Assembly (NCBI GenBank): GCA_041686855.1 | Contig: JAWLDA010000004.1 | Location: forward strand, 1-64,000 | Reading direction: 5' to 3' | From: JAWLDA01 sp041686855 | Lineage (GTDB): Bacteria; Bacillota; Limnochordia; DTU080; RSA5 | DNA length: 64,000 nt | Shown here: positions 1-8,514 of the stretch, in pieces | Layout of the letters: every line of letters starts with the position of its first letter | Numbering within the stretch: position 1 is the first letter of the stretch | Translations under genes and position numbers: made by a program | Notes under the pieces: generated by a model | Database searches by the model: none | Told to the model about the DNA's origin: nothing | The model's input: the letters and a program-made list of their open reading frames with translations, nothing else

Positions 1-1050
1 GCGAATTTGCGAGTAGCGCCTAACGTTTGTAGCAGGCCTTTTGATTCGGCGCGTTTGCATCAGTCCACGTGAGGTCGCCCTTCTTTTGCGCCACGGAGCC
101 GAAACGGCGTCAAAACGGTCCAAAAACGGCGTTGATGCCCGCCTGACGAGGAATGATTGCACACCTGTGTGAAATGACCCCCCAGCAGGGAGTAATGACG
201 GCGGTTTGGCCGCCGTCGCAGAGACAGGCGCGAATTTGCGAGTAGCGCCTACCGTTTGTAGCAGGCCTTTTGATTCGGCGCGTTTGCATCAGTCCACGTG
301 AGGTCGCCCTTCTTTTGCGCCACGGAGCCGAAACGGAGTCGAAACGGCCGAAAAACAGCGGTGATGCCCGCCTGATGAGGAATGATTGCACACCCGTGTG
401 AAATCACCCCCCACCAGGGAGTAATAACGGCGGTATTGCTGCCCTCGGGAAGTCAGGCCTGAATCTGTGTGCAGAGCCCAACCTCTATAGCAGGCCTTTT
501 AATTTGGTGCGTTCTGGACCAGTCCAAGCGAGGCCGCTCTCCACTTCCGCACAGGAGCCGAAACGGCGCCAAAAGCGTCAATACGGGGCGTTGATGCCCG
601 CCTGATGAGGAATGATTGCACACCGGTGTGAAATTATCCCCCACCAGAGAGTAATGACGGCGGTTTGGACGCTGCCGTAGAGACAGGCCCAAATCTGCGT
701 GCAGCGCCCAACGTTTGTAGCAGGCGTTATGGATTGGCGCGATCTGCACGAGTCCACGCGAGGGCGCTCCCGACCTCCACCACGGCGCTCTCGACCTCCA
801 CCACAGCGCCGAAACGGTGTCAAGACCGTCGAAACGGGGAGTTGATGCCCGCCTGATGAGGAATGATTGCACACCGGTGTGTAATGATCCCCCACCAGAG
901 AGTTATGACGGCGGTTTGGCCGTCGTCGCAGAGACCGGCGCGAATCTGGGTGCAGAGCCCAACGTCTCGTAGAAGGCCTTCTATTTTGCCGCGTTCTACA
1001 CCAGTCCGCGCGAGGCCGCCCTCCACCTCCGCGAAGCCGTCCCGCGACAC
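1..1050. repeat. Degenerate tandem array of ~229-bp repeats (about 4.5 copies)
   Basis: Equivalent points recur at 232, 461, 691 and 942, so the spacing is 229, 230 and 251 bp. The longer interval comes from a 21-bp internal duplication near 765-806 (gcgctc.cgacctccaccac twice). Each full copy carries a 12-bp palindrome of the form CACACCGGTGTG (160-171, 389-400, 619-630, 870-881), varying only in its two central bases. Each also carries a GC-rich inverted repeat, best in copy 1 (gacggcgg tttgg ccgccgtc, 198-218). The fifth copy stops near 1050 and the array may continue left of the window. The period is not a multiple of three and no frame stays open with conserved starts, so protein coding is unlikely. 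Function unknown. Confidence 0.85.
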
Positions 1051-1369
1051 GATCGCTGGGACCCACAGTACAGGGGTGTTCTCACCGTCCATAGCGCATT
1101 GCATTTTCCGTGCCGGTATTTACGAAGTCCGCACAGGGTACCGACGGTGGCAAAAAGTCCGAATAATCAAGGGAATGTGGGGGTGGGGCGGAACGATCAT
1201 AACGAACTGCAAAATGCCCCGGCGGTGCGACGCAACAACAGTGCGACGCAACAGCTGCCGGCACAACAACAGTGCGACGCAATAGATGTGCGAATCTTCA
1301 CTGATACAGAATTTACAGAACAGGCCAAATCGACGACCGAACAGCAACGGCATCAACGAGAGGAGTGCA
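1051..1369. other. Intergenic region with a 19-bp direct repeat
   Basis: This stretch separates the repeat array from the first gene. The 19-bp sequence caacaacagtgcgacgcaa occurs exactly twice (1233-1251 and 1264-1282), 31 bp apart, and a shorter match (gtgcgacgcaac) precedes it at about 1225. I could not place a convincing sigma-A promoter; the A-rich part near 1150-1175 is the only candidate area. No RNA gene is visible. Confidence 0.5.
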
Positions 1370-2653
1370 ATGAGCATGAAGAAAAGTCGGAGAATCGCAA
1401 TCCTAGGGTTTATGACAATCGTGTGTGTGCTGTTTGTAGGCTCCGTAACACTTGCAAAGACGACTGTCACGCACATGCACTATGTGAATCATTCGGAGCA
1501 GTGGCTCGTGTGGCTGCAAGATCGAGCGGCGGCTTTTGAATCAGAGAACCCTGACATTGAGATTGAGATTATCGTCTCCGTCGATGGTACCGGGGTGAGT
1601 CAGCTCCGGGCGATGGCGGCTGGCGATGCACTTCCTGACGTGACCGAGATGGCTCTTGTACACGGGGCGACGTTTGCAGATGAAGACTTTTACTTAGACC
1701 TGAGGCCGTTAATCGAGCGTGATACGGACGTTGACCTGGGGATGTTCGCCCCGGTGACGCTGGATGCGGTGACCTCGCCCGATGAGACACTTTGGGGTAT
1801 CCCTGCTGATATCTATACAGTGCCCACATTTTACAACATTGACAGGTTCGCAGAAGCTGGGCTCGCGAATCCAAACGAGTTGGGTGACGGTTGGAACTGG
1901 GATGCGGTCGTCGAGGCCGGTCGCAAGCTCTCCCGGGATACCGACAACGACGGTATCTTTGATCGCTTGGCCATCACCGGGTTACCCGGCATGTGGAGCC
2001 ATATGGCAGTCGTACGCCAGGCCGGTGGAATGCTTTACGATCGCTACAAGGAACCGACTGAGAGTCGCCTCGATACACCCGAGGTCGAGAGGGCGATTCA
2101 ATGGCTCATTGATCTTTACCGTAACCACGGTGTCCTGGAGAATGGATGGTTTGGTTTGTCCGAAGGGACAGGTGCGGTTGGTTTCACATCCGGGCCATCA
2201 GCAGTTCGGACGTTAAACGACGCAGGCATCAACTTTGATGTGGCGCTTCAGCCCCGAGGACCGGCGGCTCGAGCCGCCTATACAGCCGTCAATAGCTTTC
2301 AAATCATCAAATCGAGCGAGCAAACGGCGCAAGCATGGCGTTGGGTGAAATTCTTGACGACCAATCCTGAGTCGATGGAGCGCTTTGCAGCCATCACGGG
2401 ACGACTGCCGGCGTACCTTCCTGTCGCACAACACTACGGTTCGTTTGTACAGGATCCCCCGGAGCACGTTGAGCTTATCTTGCAGAATGTGCTTGACCCA
2501 GGGAGCTTTCATCAGCCGCTCGGTGCAAAGGCGAGCGAGGCCAATAGTATCCTGGGATCCTACCGCAACGCTCTCATTACCGGTGAGATCGACGTGCGTT
2601 CCGCTTTGGAAGATGCGCACCGACGCGTCAATGCGATCCTGAAGCAGGAATAG
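1370..2653 (+). CDS. ABC-type sugar-binding (extracellular solute-binding) protein
   Basis: A 427-residue periplasmic/extracellular binding protein of the family-1 sugar-binding type. The N-terminus is a classic signal peptide (MKKSRR, then a hydrophobic stretch to about residue 28 ending TLA). No lipobox cysteine follows, so it looks like a signal peptidase I substrate, not a lipoprotein. Family hallmarks include the early FESENPDIEIEI segment (about 45-57), DVTEMALVHG and the WGIPAD region (about 140). The ATG at 1370 is chosen because gagaggag sits four bases upstream; ATG 1376 is also possible. No ABC permease or ATPase gene is nearby, so it is an orphan here and its ligand is unknown. 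Codon use looks less GC-rich than the genes that follow. Confidence 0.9.
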   Translation: MSMKKSRRIAILGFMTIVCVLFVGSVTLAKTTVTHMHYVNHSEQWLVWLQDRAAAFESENPDIEIEIIVSVDGTGVSQLRAMAAGDALPDVTEMALVHGATFADEDFYLDLRPLIERDTDVDLGMFAPVTLDAVTSPDETLWGIPADIYTVPTFYNIDRFAEAGLANPNELGDGWNWDAVVEAGRKLSRDTDNDGIFDRLAITGLPGMWSHMAVVRQAGGMLYDRYKEPTESRLDTPEVERAIQWLIDLYRNHGVLENGWFGLSEGTGAVGFTSGPSAVRTLNDAGINFDVALQPRGPAARAAYTAVNSFQIIKSSEQTAQAWRWVKFLTTNPESMERFAAITGRLPAYLPVAQHYGSFVQDPPEHVELILQNVLDPGSFHQPLGAKASEANSILGSYRNALITGEIDVRSALEDAHRRVNAILKQE

Positions 2654-2683
2654 CGCCAGTAGGCTAAACTACTATCCCTGCCA

Positions 2684-2735
2684 AAGACGAGGCACCCTAA
2701 ACCCGGAGCGGCTGGAGAGGGTGCCTCGTCTTGTT
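2684..2735 (+). terminator. Rho-independent terminator after the sugar-binding protein gene
   Basis: A perfect 15-bp inverted repeat, aagacgaggcaccct (2684-2698) and agggtgcctcgtctt (2718-2732), has a 19-base loop and is followed by a short T-rich tail (gttta). It lies 30 bases after the stop codon. The right arm merges into the first unit of the 16-bp repeat. Confidence 0.8.
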
Positions 2736-2852
2736 TATGGGGGACCTTGTTGGTAGGGGGCCTTGTTTATAGGGGGCCTTGTTTATGGGAGATCTTGGTT
2801 GTAGGGGCACTTGTACGTGGGCGGTCTAGTATGTGGGAAGCTTGATTGTGAG
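2730..2852. repeat. 16-bp tandem minisatellite, about 7.5 units
   Basis: Units start at 2730, 2746, 2762, 2778, 2794, 2810, 2826 and 2841. Their consensus is close to cttgtttatgggggcc. Six consecutive units are exactly 16 bp, the seventh is 15 bp and the last is partial; divergence increases to the right. The array fills the space between the upstream terminator and the hpt promoter and has no coding potential. Confidence 0.8.
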
Positions 2853-2877
2853 CACCTGGAAGGAGCGGGAGACCGAG

Positions 2878-2906
2878 TTGAAGGCTCGTACCCCCCATGC
2901 TACAAT
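2878..2906 (+). promoter_or_regulatory. Sigma-A-type promoter for hpt
   Basis: TTGAAG (2878-2883) and TACAAT (2901-2906) are separated by 17 bp, close to the vegetative consensus. Transcription would start near 2913, about 32 bases before the hpt ATG, with aaaaggtg as the ribosome binding site. Confidence 0.8.
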
Positions 2907-2944
2907 AAAACGTCAAGATGTAGAGTATAGGAAAAGGTGAATCG

Positions 2945-3496
2945 ATGTCGCTGAACACGGATATCAAAGAGGTTCTTGTCAGTGAAGAGGCGATTGCCGA
3001 GAAAGTGCGCGAATTGGGCGCCGCTATTAGTCGGACGTACGCTGAGATAGACGAGCCGTTGCGGGTCGTCGTCATCCTAAAGGGAGCCGCTGTCTTTGCG
3101 TCGGACTTGATTCGAGCGATCGACATCCCGGTCACGCTCGATTTTATGGCGATCTCGAGCTATGGCAAGCAAACCACGAGCTCAGGAGTTGTCCGCATTC
3201 TCAAAGATTTAGACTCCTCCATTGACGGAGCTCACGTCCTCGTCGTCGAAGATATCATCGATACCGGTCTCACCCTTAAGTACTTAATGGATACGCTTCG
3301 CGCCCGCGGCGCAGCGTCCGTGCGTTCATGCGTGATGTTGGACAAGCCGGATCGGCGCGAGGTGTCGGTGACGACGGACTTCGTTGGGTTTGCGATTCCC
3401 GACGATTTTGTGGTCGGGTATGGGCTCGACTACGCCGAGCGCTATCGCAACCTTCCGTTCGTGGGTGCGCTCGATCCACGAGTCTATCAAAAGTAA
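2945..3496 (+). CDS. hpt: Hypoxanthine-guanine phosphoribosyltransferase
   Basis: This 183-residue enzyme transfers the phosphoribosyl group of PRPP to hypoxanthine or guanine, giving IMP or GMP in purine salvage. The PRPP-binding loop is visible as VLVVEDIIDTG (about 98-108, with the paired E102 D103), the LKG loop lies at 45-47 and the flexible-loop SSYG at 71-74. Length matches bacterial Hpt. The start is the ATG with aaaaggtg nine bases upstream, behind a clear promoter. It is followed by guaA, whose product also makes GMP, so this end of the window groups guanine nucleotide supply. In Bacillota hpt usually sits beside tilS and ftsH; neither is seen here. Confidence 0.95.
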   Translation: MSLNTDIKEVLVSEEAIAEKVRELGAAISRTYAEIDEPLRVVVILKGAAVFASDLIRAIDIPVTLDFMAISSYGKQTTSSGVVRILKDLDSSIDGAHVLVVEDIIDTGLTLKYLMDTLRARGAASVRSCVMLDKPDRREVSVTTDFVGFAIPDDFVVGYGLDYAERYRNLPFVGALDPRVYQK

Positions 3497-3500
3497 TTGC

Positions 3501-3606
3501 GTTTAGATCACTTCAGATCACGTCATATCGTTAGATCAGCGCGGATCGCGTCAGATCACGTTTGATCACATTAGATCGTGATAAAGCTCACGTTAGATCA
3601 CGTTTA
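3501..3606. repeat. 10-bp-periodic GATC repeat upstream of guaA
   Basis: GATC occurs at 3506, 3516, 3534, 3544, 3554, 3564, 3574 and 3596, with a decayed copy (tatc) at 3526. The basic unit is about 10 bp, near agatcacgtt. Most sites therefore fall on one face of the DNA helix. The repeat spans nearly the whole hpt-guaA gap and runs up to the proposed ATG of guaA. Confidence 0.75.
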
Positions 3607-3609
3607 GAT

Positions 3610-5226
3610 ATGGAAGTCGTTCGACGAAATAGGGGGATTGAGCGAACCTTGGTGGAAACGGTAGGAGAAGCGTCCTTTGCCAAAGCGCACGACACGATCG
3701 TAGTGATCGACTTTGGCGCCCAGTACAGCCAACTGATCGCTCGGCGCGTGCGAGAGAGCAACGTTTACTGTGAGCTCTGGCCGCACACGACGCCTGTACA
3801 GCAGTTGGTGGAGCGCGGCGTCAAGGGCGTGATTCTTTCAGGAGGGCCGGCAAGCGTCAACACCGAGGGCGCGCCGTCCTACCCTGTCGAGGTGTTCGAC
3901 CTCGGACTGCCTGTCCTCGGAATTTGCTACGGCATGCAGTTGATGGCCAAACTCCTCGGCGCTCCAGTCAAGGCTGCCGGTAAGCGGGAGTTCGGCAAGG
4001 CGTACGCCGAAGTCCTCTCCGACGCAGATCTCTTTAAAGGTCTGGGTGTCGGAGGTGGCGAGGCGTTGGAGTGTTGGATGAGCCACGGGGACCACGTCGA
4101 AGCGCCGCCACCCGGATTCGACGTGTTGGCCCGCACCGAGAACACACCGGTGGCGGCGATGAGGGCACAGAAGAAGCCCTTTTACGCGGTGCAGTTCCAC
4201 CCCGAGGTGGTCCACACGCCCAAGGGCGGAGAGATGATTCGTAACTTTGTCGTCGATATCTGTGGTTGTGAGCCGACGTGGACCATGGGCAATTTCGTTG
4301 AAGCAGCGGTCGAGGAGATTCGTCGACAAGTCGGTGACGACAAGGTAGTGTGCGCCCTCTCGGGCGGCGTCGACTCCTCTGTAGCGGCGGCGTTGGTTTA
4401 CCGGGCGGTCGGCGATCAGTTAACATCGATCTTTGTCGACCATGGCTTCCTACGGAAAGGCGAAGCCGAACAGGTGAGCAATACGTTTAGAGACCGCTTC
4501 GGGCCGGGATTCGTTCGGATTGACGCTCGAGACCGATTCTTGGGCAAGTTGAGTGGCGTGGGCGACCCTGAGCAGAAGCGAAAGCTGATTGGTAACGAGT
4601 TTATACGTGTCTTTGAGGAAGAGGCCCGCAAGGTGGGGGGCGTACGGCACTTGGTGCAGGGTACGCTTTACCCCGACGTGATTGAGAGCGGCTTTGGCGT
4701 CTCGGCGACCATCAAGAGTCATCACAACGTCGGCGGCCTCCCTGAACATATGGACCTTGAGTTACTGGAGCCCTTGCGTTACCTCTTTAAGGATGAGGTG
4801 CGTGCTCTGGGCGAGGAGCTCGGCTTACCCGAGGCGATTGTGTGGCGCCAACCATTCCCCGGTCCGGGGCTTGCGATCCGGGTGATGGGGCCGATTGACG
4901 CCGAGCGGCTCGAGATCGAACGGGAAGCCGACGCCATTGTGGTCGAAGAGATTGCCCGTGGCGGTCTGGAGCGGGACGTGTGGCAGTACTTCGCCGTCCT
5001 TTCGGATACTCGGACCGTCGGTGTAATGGGCGACGAGCGGACGTACGGTTACGTCGTAGCCGTACGAGCCGTCACGAGCACCGATGGAATGACCGCCGAC
5101 TGGGCCCGCATCCCCTACGATGTGCTGCAGCGCATCGCCAACCGCATTATGAACGAAGTGCCACATGTGAATCGCGTTGTGTACGACATTAGTTCCAAAC
5201 CACCGGCGACGATTGAGTGGGAGTAG
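3610..5226 (+). CDS. guaA: GMP synthase (glutamine-hydrolysing)
   Basis: Converts XMP, glutamine and ATP to GMP in the cytosol. At 538 residues it has the full architecture. The class I glutamine amidotransferase domain contains GICYGMQ (nucleophile C106) and QFHPEV (H197, E199). The ATP-pyrophosphatase domain has the PP-loop SGGVDS (251-256), and the dimerisation domain ends in IEWE. The start is uncertain. ATG 3610 has no clear ribosome site, while TTG 3649 lies 12 bases after aggggg and gives an N-terminus closer to the family. An in-frame TTG at 3562 falls inside the repeat and is unlikely. The stop is 29 bases before hisZ, so guaA probably leads into the histidine operon. Confidence 0.95.
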   Translation: MEVVRRNRGIERTLVETVGEASFAKAHDTIVVIDFGAQYSQLIARRVRESNVYCELWPHTTPVQQLVERGVKGVILSGGPASVNTEGAPSYPVEVFDLGLPVLGICYGMQLMAKLLGAPVKAAGKREFGKAYAEVLSDADLFKGLGVGGGEALECWMSHGDHVEAPPPGFDVLARTENTPVAAMRAQKKPFYAVQFHPEVVHTPKGGEMIRNFVVDICGCEPTWTMGNFVEAAVEEIRRQVGDDKVVCALSGGVDSSVAAALVYRAVGDQLTSIFVDHGFLRKGEAEQVSNTFRDRFGPGFVRIDARDRFLGKLSGVGDPEQKRKLIGNEFIRVFEEEARKVGGVRHLVQGTLYPDVIESGFGVSATIKSHHNVGGLPEHMDLELLEPLRYLFKDEVRALGEELGLPEAIVWRQPFPGPGLAIRVMGPIDAERLEIEREADAIVVEEIARGGLERDVWQYFAVLSDTRTVGVMGDERTYGYVVAVRAVTSTDGMTADWARIPYDVLQRIANRIMNEVPHVNRVVYDISSKPPATIEWE

Positions 5227-5255
5227 CGGCACGTCCGGCGAAAAGGAGTTTGGCG

Positions 5256-6485
5256 GTGAAATTCACAAAGGTGCAAACCCCGCGTGGAGCCAAGGATATC
5301 CTTCCACCCGACGGGTTCAAAAAGAGTCGTCTCGAGTCTCAAGCAGCTGCGTACCTCGAGAGCTGGGGTTACGCCCGTGTGTATACACCTACATTTGAAT
5401 TCTACGACGCGCTCGTACAGGGGAACGGCCCCGAAATCTCCGACCGCCTCTACCGATTTGTCGACCGCGACGGTCATACGCTGGCTCTACGCCCGGAGAT
5501 GACGATTCCCATCGCCCGAATGGCGGCGACCCGCTACTCCAGCGAAGAGATGCCGGTCCGCCTCTACTACGTGGGTAACGTCTTCCGTTATGATGAGCCG
5601 CAGGCCGGACGGCAGCGTGAGTTTACCCAAGTGGGCGTGGAGCTCCTGGGTACCGACCATCCCGCTGCTGATGCCGAAGTGGTCGTGGTGGCCGTCAACG
5701 TTTTGCGCGAGTTGGGACTGCAGTCGTTTCGGATCGACCTCGGTCACATCGGTTATCTGCACAGCCTGTTGCACGGCGTGGGTGACGACGAGCTCGCGGC
5801 CACGTTAAAGCAGGCGCTCCTCGAGCGTGACTATGTTAAATTTGAAGGAATCGTCCACGAGCGCGTCGCTGATCCCCTGAAACCGGCGCTCTTGGGCTTG
5901 CCGAGTATGCGCGGCGGCGTCGATGTGATCGAGGCGGCTCGGGCAATCTCCGCCCCGTTTGACGGCGCCGCGGCTGCCCTGGACGAACTGCAGCGGATTT
6001 ATGAGATCGTCGAGGCCTACGGACTGGGAGAGCACGTCGCTATCGACCTTGGCGTGATTAAAGACTTTGATTATTACACGGGACTCCTCTTGGAAGGGTA
6101 CACGCCCGAGCTCGGCTTCACGCTGTGCACCGGGGGGCGCTACAACACACTCGTGGGTCGGTTCGGCGAAGCTCGACCGGCGATTGGCTTCGCGTTTGGC
6201 GTCGAACGAGCGATGCTCGCATTGGAACGTCAGGGCTGGACGATCGAAGAAGAGCGGCCCGATCTCCTCGTCTATTCGGACGACCCCGACGCATTGTTTG
6301 CCGCAGCTGCGCAGTTGCGGTCGGAAGGTCTGCGCGTCGAGCTTGGGATCGATTGCCCCGACGCGCAAGCCGCTGCCGCTCGGGCCCGAGCCCGCGGCAT
6401 CGCCAAAACGGCCCGTGCGCACCGCTCCAGCGACGGCGAGATCAGGGTCGAGACCGAGAGTCTGCCAGAGCGTGGGGAGGGATAA
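5256..6485 (+). CDS. hisZ: ATP phosphoribosyltransferase regulatory subunit
   Basis: HisZ is a histidyl-tRNA synthetase paralogue that does not charge tRNA. It activates and gives allosteric control to the short form of HisG, and short HisG is the very next gene. The 409-residue protein shows the class II synthetase core: GAKDILPPDG near the N-terminus, ALRPEMTIPIARM (motif 2 region) and GGRYNTLVGRFG before a GFAFGVER motif 3. It lacks a full anticodon-binding domain, keeping only a short alpha/beta tail. The GTG start at 5256 has aaaggag seven bases upstream. It lies two bases before hisG. Confidence 0.93.
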   Translation: MKFTKVQTPRGAKDILPPDGFKKSRLESQAAAYLESWGYARVYTPTFEFYDALVQGNGPEISDRLYRFVDRDGHTLALRPEMTIPIARMAATRYSSEEMPVRLYYVGNVFRYDEPQAGRQREFTQVGVELLGTDHPAADAEVVVVAVNVLRELGLQSFRIDLGHIGYLHSLLHGVGDDELAATLKQALLERDYVKFEGIVHERVADPLKPALLGLPSMRGGVDVIEAARAISAPFDGAAAALDELQRIYEIVEAYGLGEHVAIDLGVIKDFDYYTGLLLEGYTPELGFTLCTGGRYNTLVGRFGEARPAIGFAFGVERAMLALERQGWTIEEERPDLLVYSDDPDALFAAAAQLRSEGLRVELGIDCPDAQAAAARARARGIAKTARAHRSSDGEIRVETESLPERGEG

Positions 6486-6487
6486 GG

Positions 6488-7138
6488 ATGAACTTGACGT
6501 GCGCTGTGCCCAAGGGGCGGCCGATGGACGATTTGATGCCGTTCTTCCGGGCGATGGGCGGCGGTGGCTCCGTCTGGGACGAAGTCTCCCGCAAGTTGAG
6601 CGTGGTCGATGAAGGCCTTGGCATCACGTTCTTTTTGTCGAAGTCGATGGATGTGCCGACGTATGTCGAGTACGGTGCGGCCGACATTGGGATCTCGGGG
6701 AAGGACGTCCTGCTCGAGCACGAGAAGCCGGTCGTCGAGCTGCTCGATCTGGGCATCTCCCGGTGTGAATTGATCGTGGCCGTGCCCGAGGCGTCGGGCG
6801 TGGAGCGTGTGAGCGACCTCAGCTTCAACTCGCGGGTCGCGACCAAGTACCCGCACATTGCCGAATCGTACTTTAATCGCCGTGGCATCCAAGTCGAAGT
6901 GATCCCGCTCAACGGCTCGATCGAATTGGCGCCGTTGGTCGGTTTGGCCGACGCCATTGTCGACCTGACCGAGACCGGCACCACGTTGCGCGAGAATGGC
7001 CTGCGCATCATCGGTAGTGTGATGCAAAGCAGCATGCGGCTCGTAGCAAACCCTGTCAGTTACAAAGTGGCGTACGACCAGATTCGCAGCCTGACCGATC
7101 GCCTGCGCGAGTTGGTGGATTCGGGGGTGACGGCATGA
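6488..7138 (+). CDS. hisG: ATP phosphoribosyltransferase catalytic subunit, short form
   Basis: Catalyses the first step of histidine synthesis, ATP + PRPP to phosphoribosyl-ATP. With 216 residues it is the short HisG that lacks the C-terminal regulatory domain and depends on HisZ. The N-terminal LTCAVPKGRPMDD is the typical opening, and the PRPP-binding segment is DLTETGTTLRENGL (about 158-171). The ATG at 6488 follows gggagggataagg. The gene overlaps hisD by four bases (ATGA), indicating translational coupling. Confidence 0.95.
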   Translation: MNLTCAVPKGRPMDDLMPFFRAMGGGGSVWDEVSRKLSVVDEGLGITFFLSKSMDVPTYVEYGAADIGISGKDVLLEHEKPVVELLDLGISRCELIVAVPEASGVERVSDLSFNSRVATKYPHIAESYFNRRGIQVEVIPLNGSIELAPLVGLADAIVDLTETGTTLRENGLRIIGSVMQSSMRLVANPVSYKVAYDQIRSLTDRLRELVDSGVTA

Positions 7139-8514
7139 TCAAGCGTTACGACACCGCGGCGATGAGCCACGAGGAGCTGCGTCTGTTGCTACGGCGTCCG
7201 CCGCTCGAGGAGGTTGCGGTCGGGCCGGACGTCGCGGCGCGCTTGAAGCAGGTGTTTGGGGCCGAGCTCACCCCACCTGAGGCCGTGGCCCGCATCATCC
7301 AAGAGGTGGAAGCGCACGGTGACGCTGCGGTTGTCGAGTACACCGAGCGGATCGACGGCATCCGTCTAGACGCCGCCGCGCTCTTTGTTGACGAGGCTGA
7401 AATCGCCGAGGCAGCCCAACGGGTAGAGTCGCACGTCAAGGCGGCGATCCGGCATGCCTGCAGGCGAGTGCGCGCGTTCCATGAAGCCCAGGCGGAGCGC
7501 TCCTGGTTTAAGGAAGGACCTTCTGGGGAGATCCTGGGCCAGCGCGTCTTCCCGCTTGAGCGTGTCTGCTGCTACGCGCCCGGCGGTCGCGCCGCGCTCG
7601 CCTCCACCGCGATCATGAGCGTTGTGCCTGCCAAGGTGGCGGGTGTCGACGAGGTGATCGTGGCGACACCTCCTGGGCCCGACGGCAAAGCGAATCCGTA
7701 CATCGTCACTGCAGCAATCGAGGCGGGGGCAGACCGCATCCTCAAAGTGGGTGGAGCTCAAGCGATTGCCGCCGTCGCCTACGGCACGACCTGGATCCCC
7801 CAAGTGGACAAAATCGTGGGCCCAGGCAACATCTTTGTCGCCCTCGCCAAAAAGGCGGTCTTTGGCCGGGTCGGTATCGAGGCGCTCAACGGTCCAAGTG
7901 AGATCGCAGTCGTCGCCGATGGCGGTGCTCGTCCCGATTGGGTAGCGGCCGATCTCCTCTCCCAGGCCGAGCACGATCCGGAAGCGGCTGCGCTCCTCTT
8001 GACAGACAGCCAGAGGCTGACGGAGGAGGTGGAGGGCGAGCTCGCTCGGCAACTCGGAGCGTTGGAGCGCCGTGAGGTCGCGGCCGAGTCCTTAAAGCGC
8101 TGGGGAGCGATCGTCACGTGCCGCAGCATCGCGGAAGCGTGTGAGTGGGTGAATCAGATTGCGCCGGAGCACGTCGAACTGATGGTGGCCGAGCCCTGGG
8201 CCCACTTGCAAAGCATCCGCTTCGCCGGCGCTGTCTTTTTGGGACCGTACTCGACGGAGCCGGTCGGCGATTACATCGCCGGGCCCAACCACATTCTCCC
8301 GACGAATGGCACGGCCCGTTTCTCGTCGCCCCTTGGGGTGTACGACTTCGTGCGCCGCTCCAGCCTCATCGCAATGACACAAGGCGCTTTGCAAGACGTC
8401 GTCACAGACGGCATCGTGCTCGCTGAAGTCGAGGAGTTGGGTGCGCACTTAAACGCACTCCGTATCCGCGAGAGTGCGGCACGAGGGCGAGTAGAGGGTA
8501 ACGAGATTCCGTAA
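7135..8514 (+). CDS. hisD: Histidinol dehydrogenase
   Basis: Oxidises L-histidinol to L-histidine in two NAD-dependent steps, the last reactions of the pathway. The protein has 459 residues, slightly longer than the usual 430 because of an N-terminal extension. Visible family signatures are CYAPGGRAALAST, VGPGNIFVALAKK, GPSEIAV with the zinc-binding Q/H of SQAEHDP, and AGPNHILPTNGTARFSS. The start overlaps hisG by four bases and the stop overlaps the proposed hisB ATG by one base (TAATG). Confidence 0.95.
   Translation: MIKRYDTAAMSHEELRLLLRRPPLEEVAVGPDVAARLKQVFGAELTPPEAVARIIQEVEAHGDAAVVEYTERIDGIRLDAAALFVDEAEIAEAAQRVESHVKAAIRHACRRVRAFHEAQAERSWFKEGPSGEILGQRVFPLERVCCYAPGGRAALASTAIMSVVPAKVAGVDEVIVATPPGPDGKANPYIVTAAIEAGADRILKVGGAQAIAAVAYGTTWIPQVDKIVGPGNIFVALAKKAVFGRVGIEALNGPSEIAVVADGGARPDWVAADLLSQAEHDPEAAALLLTDSQRLTEEVEGELARQLGALERREVAAESLKRWGAIVTCRSIAEACEWVNQIAPEHVELMVAEPWAHLQSIRFAGAVFLGPYSTEPVGDYIAGPNHILPTNGTARFSSPLGVYDFVRRSSLIAMTQGALQDVVTDGIVLAEVEELGAHLNALRIRESAARGRVEGNEIP

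Noticed and set aside
1..1050. CRISPR array
   Set aside because: Units are about 229 bp and similar throughout; there are no short exact repeats with unique spacers and no cas genes.
110..1104. Overlapping minus-strand open frames across the long repeats, several opening with the same MQSFLIRRAS-like sequence
   Set aside because: They recur only because the DNA repeats. The 229-bp period changes frame from unit to unit, downstream sequence is not conserved between copies, and no ribosome sites are seen.
3562..3609. Upstream TTG start extending guaA into the GATC repeat
   Set aside because: It lacks a ribosome site, and the added residues are encoded by repeat DNA and are not seen in the GuaA family.
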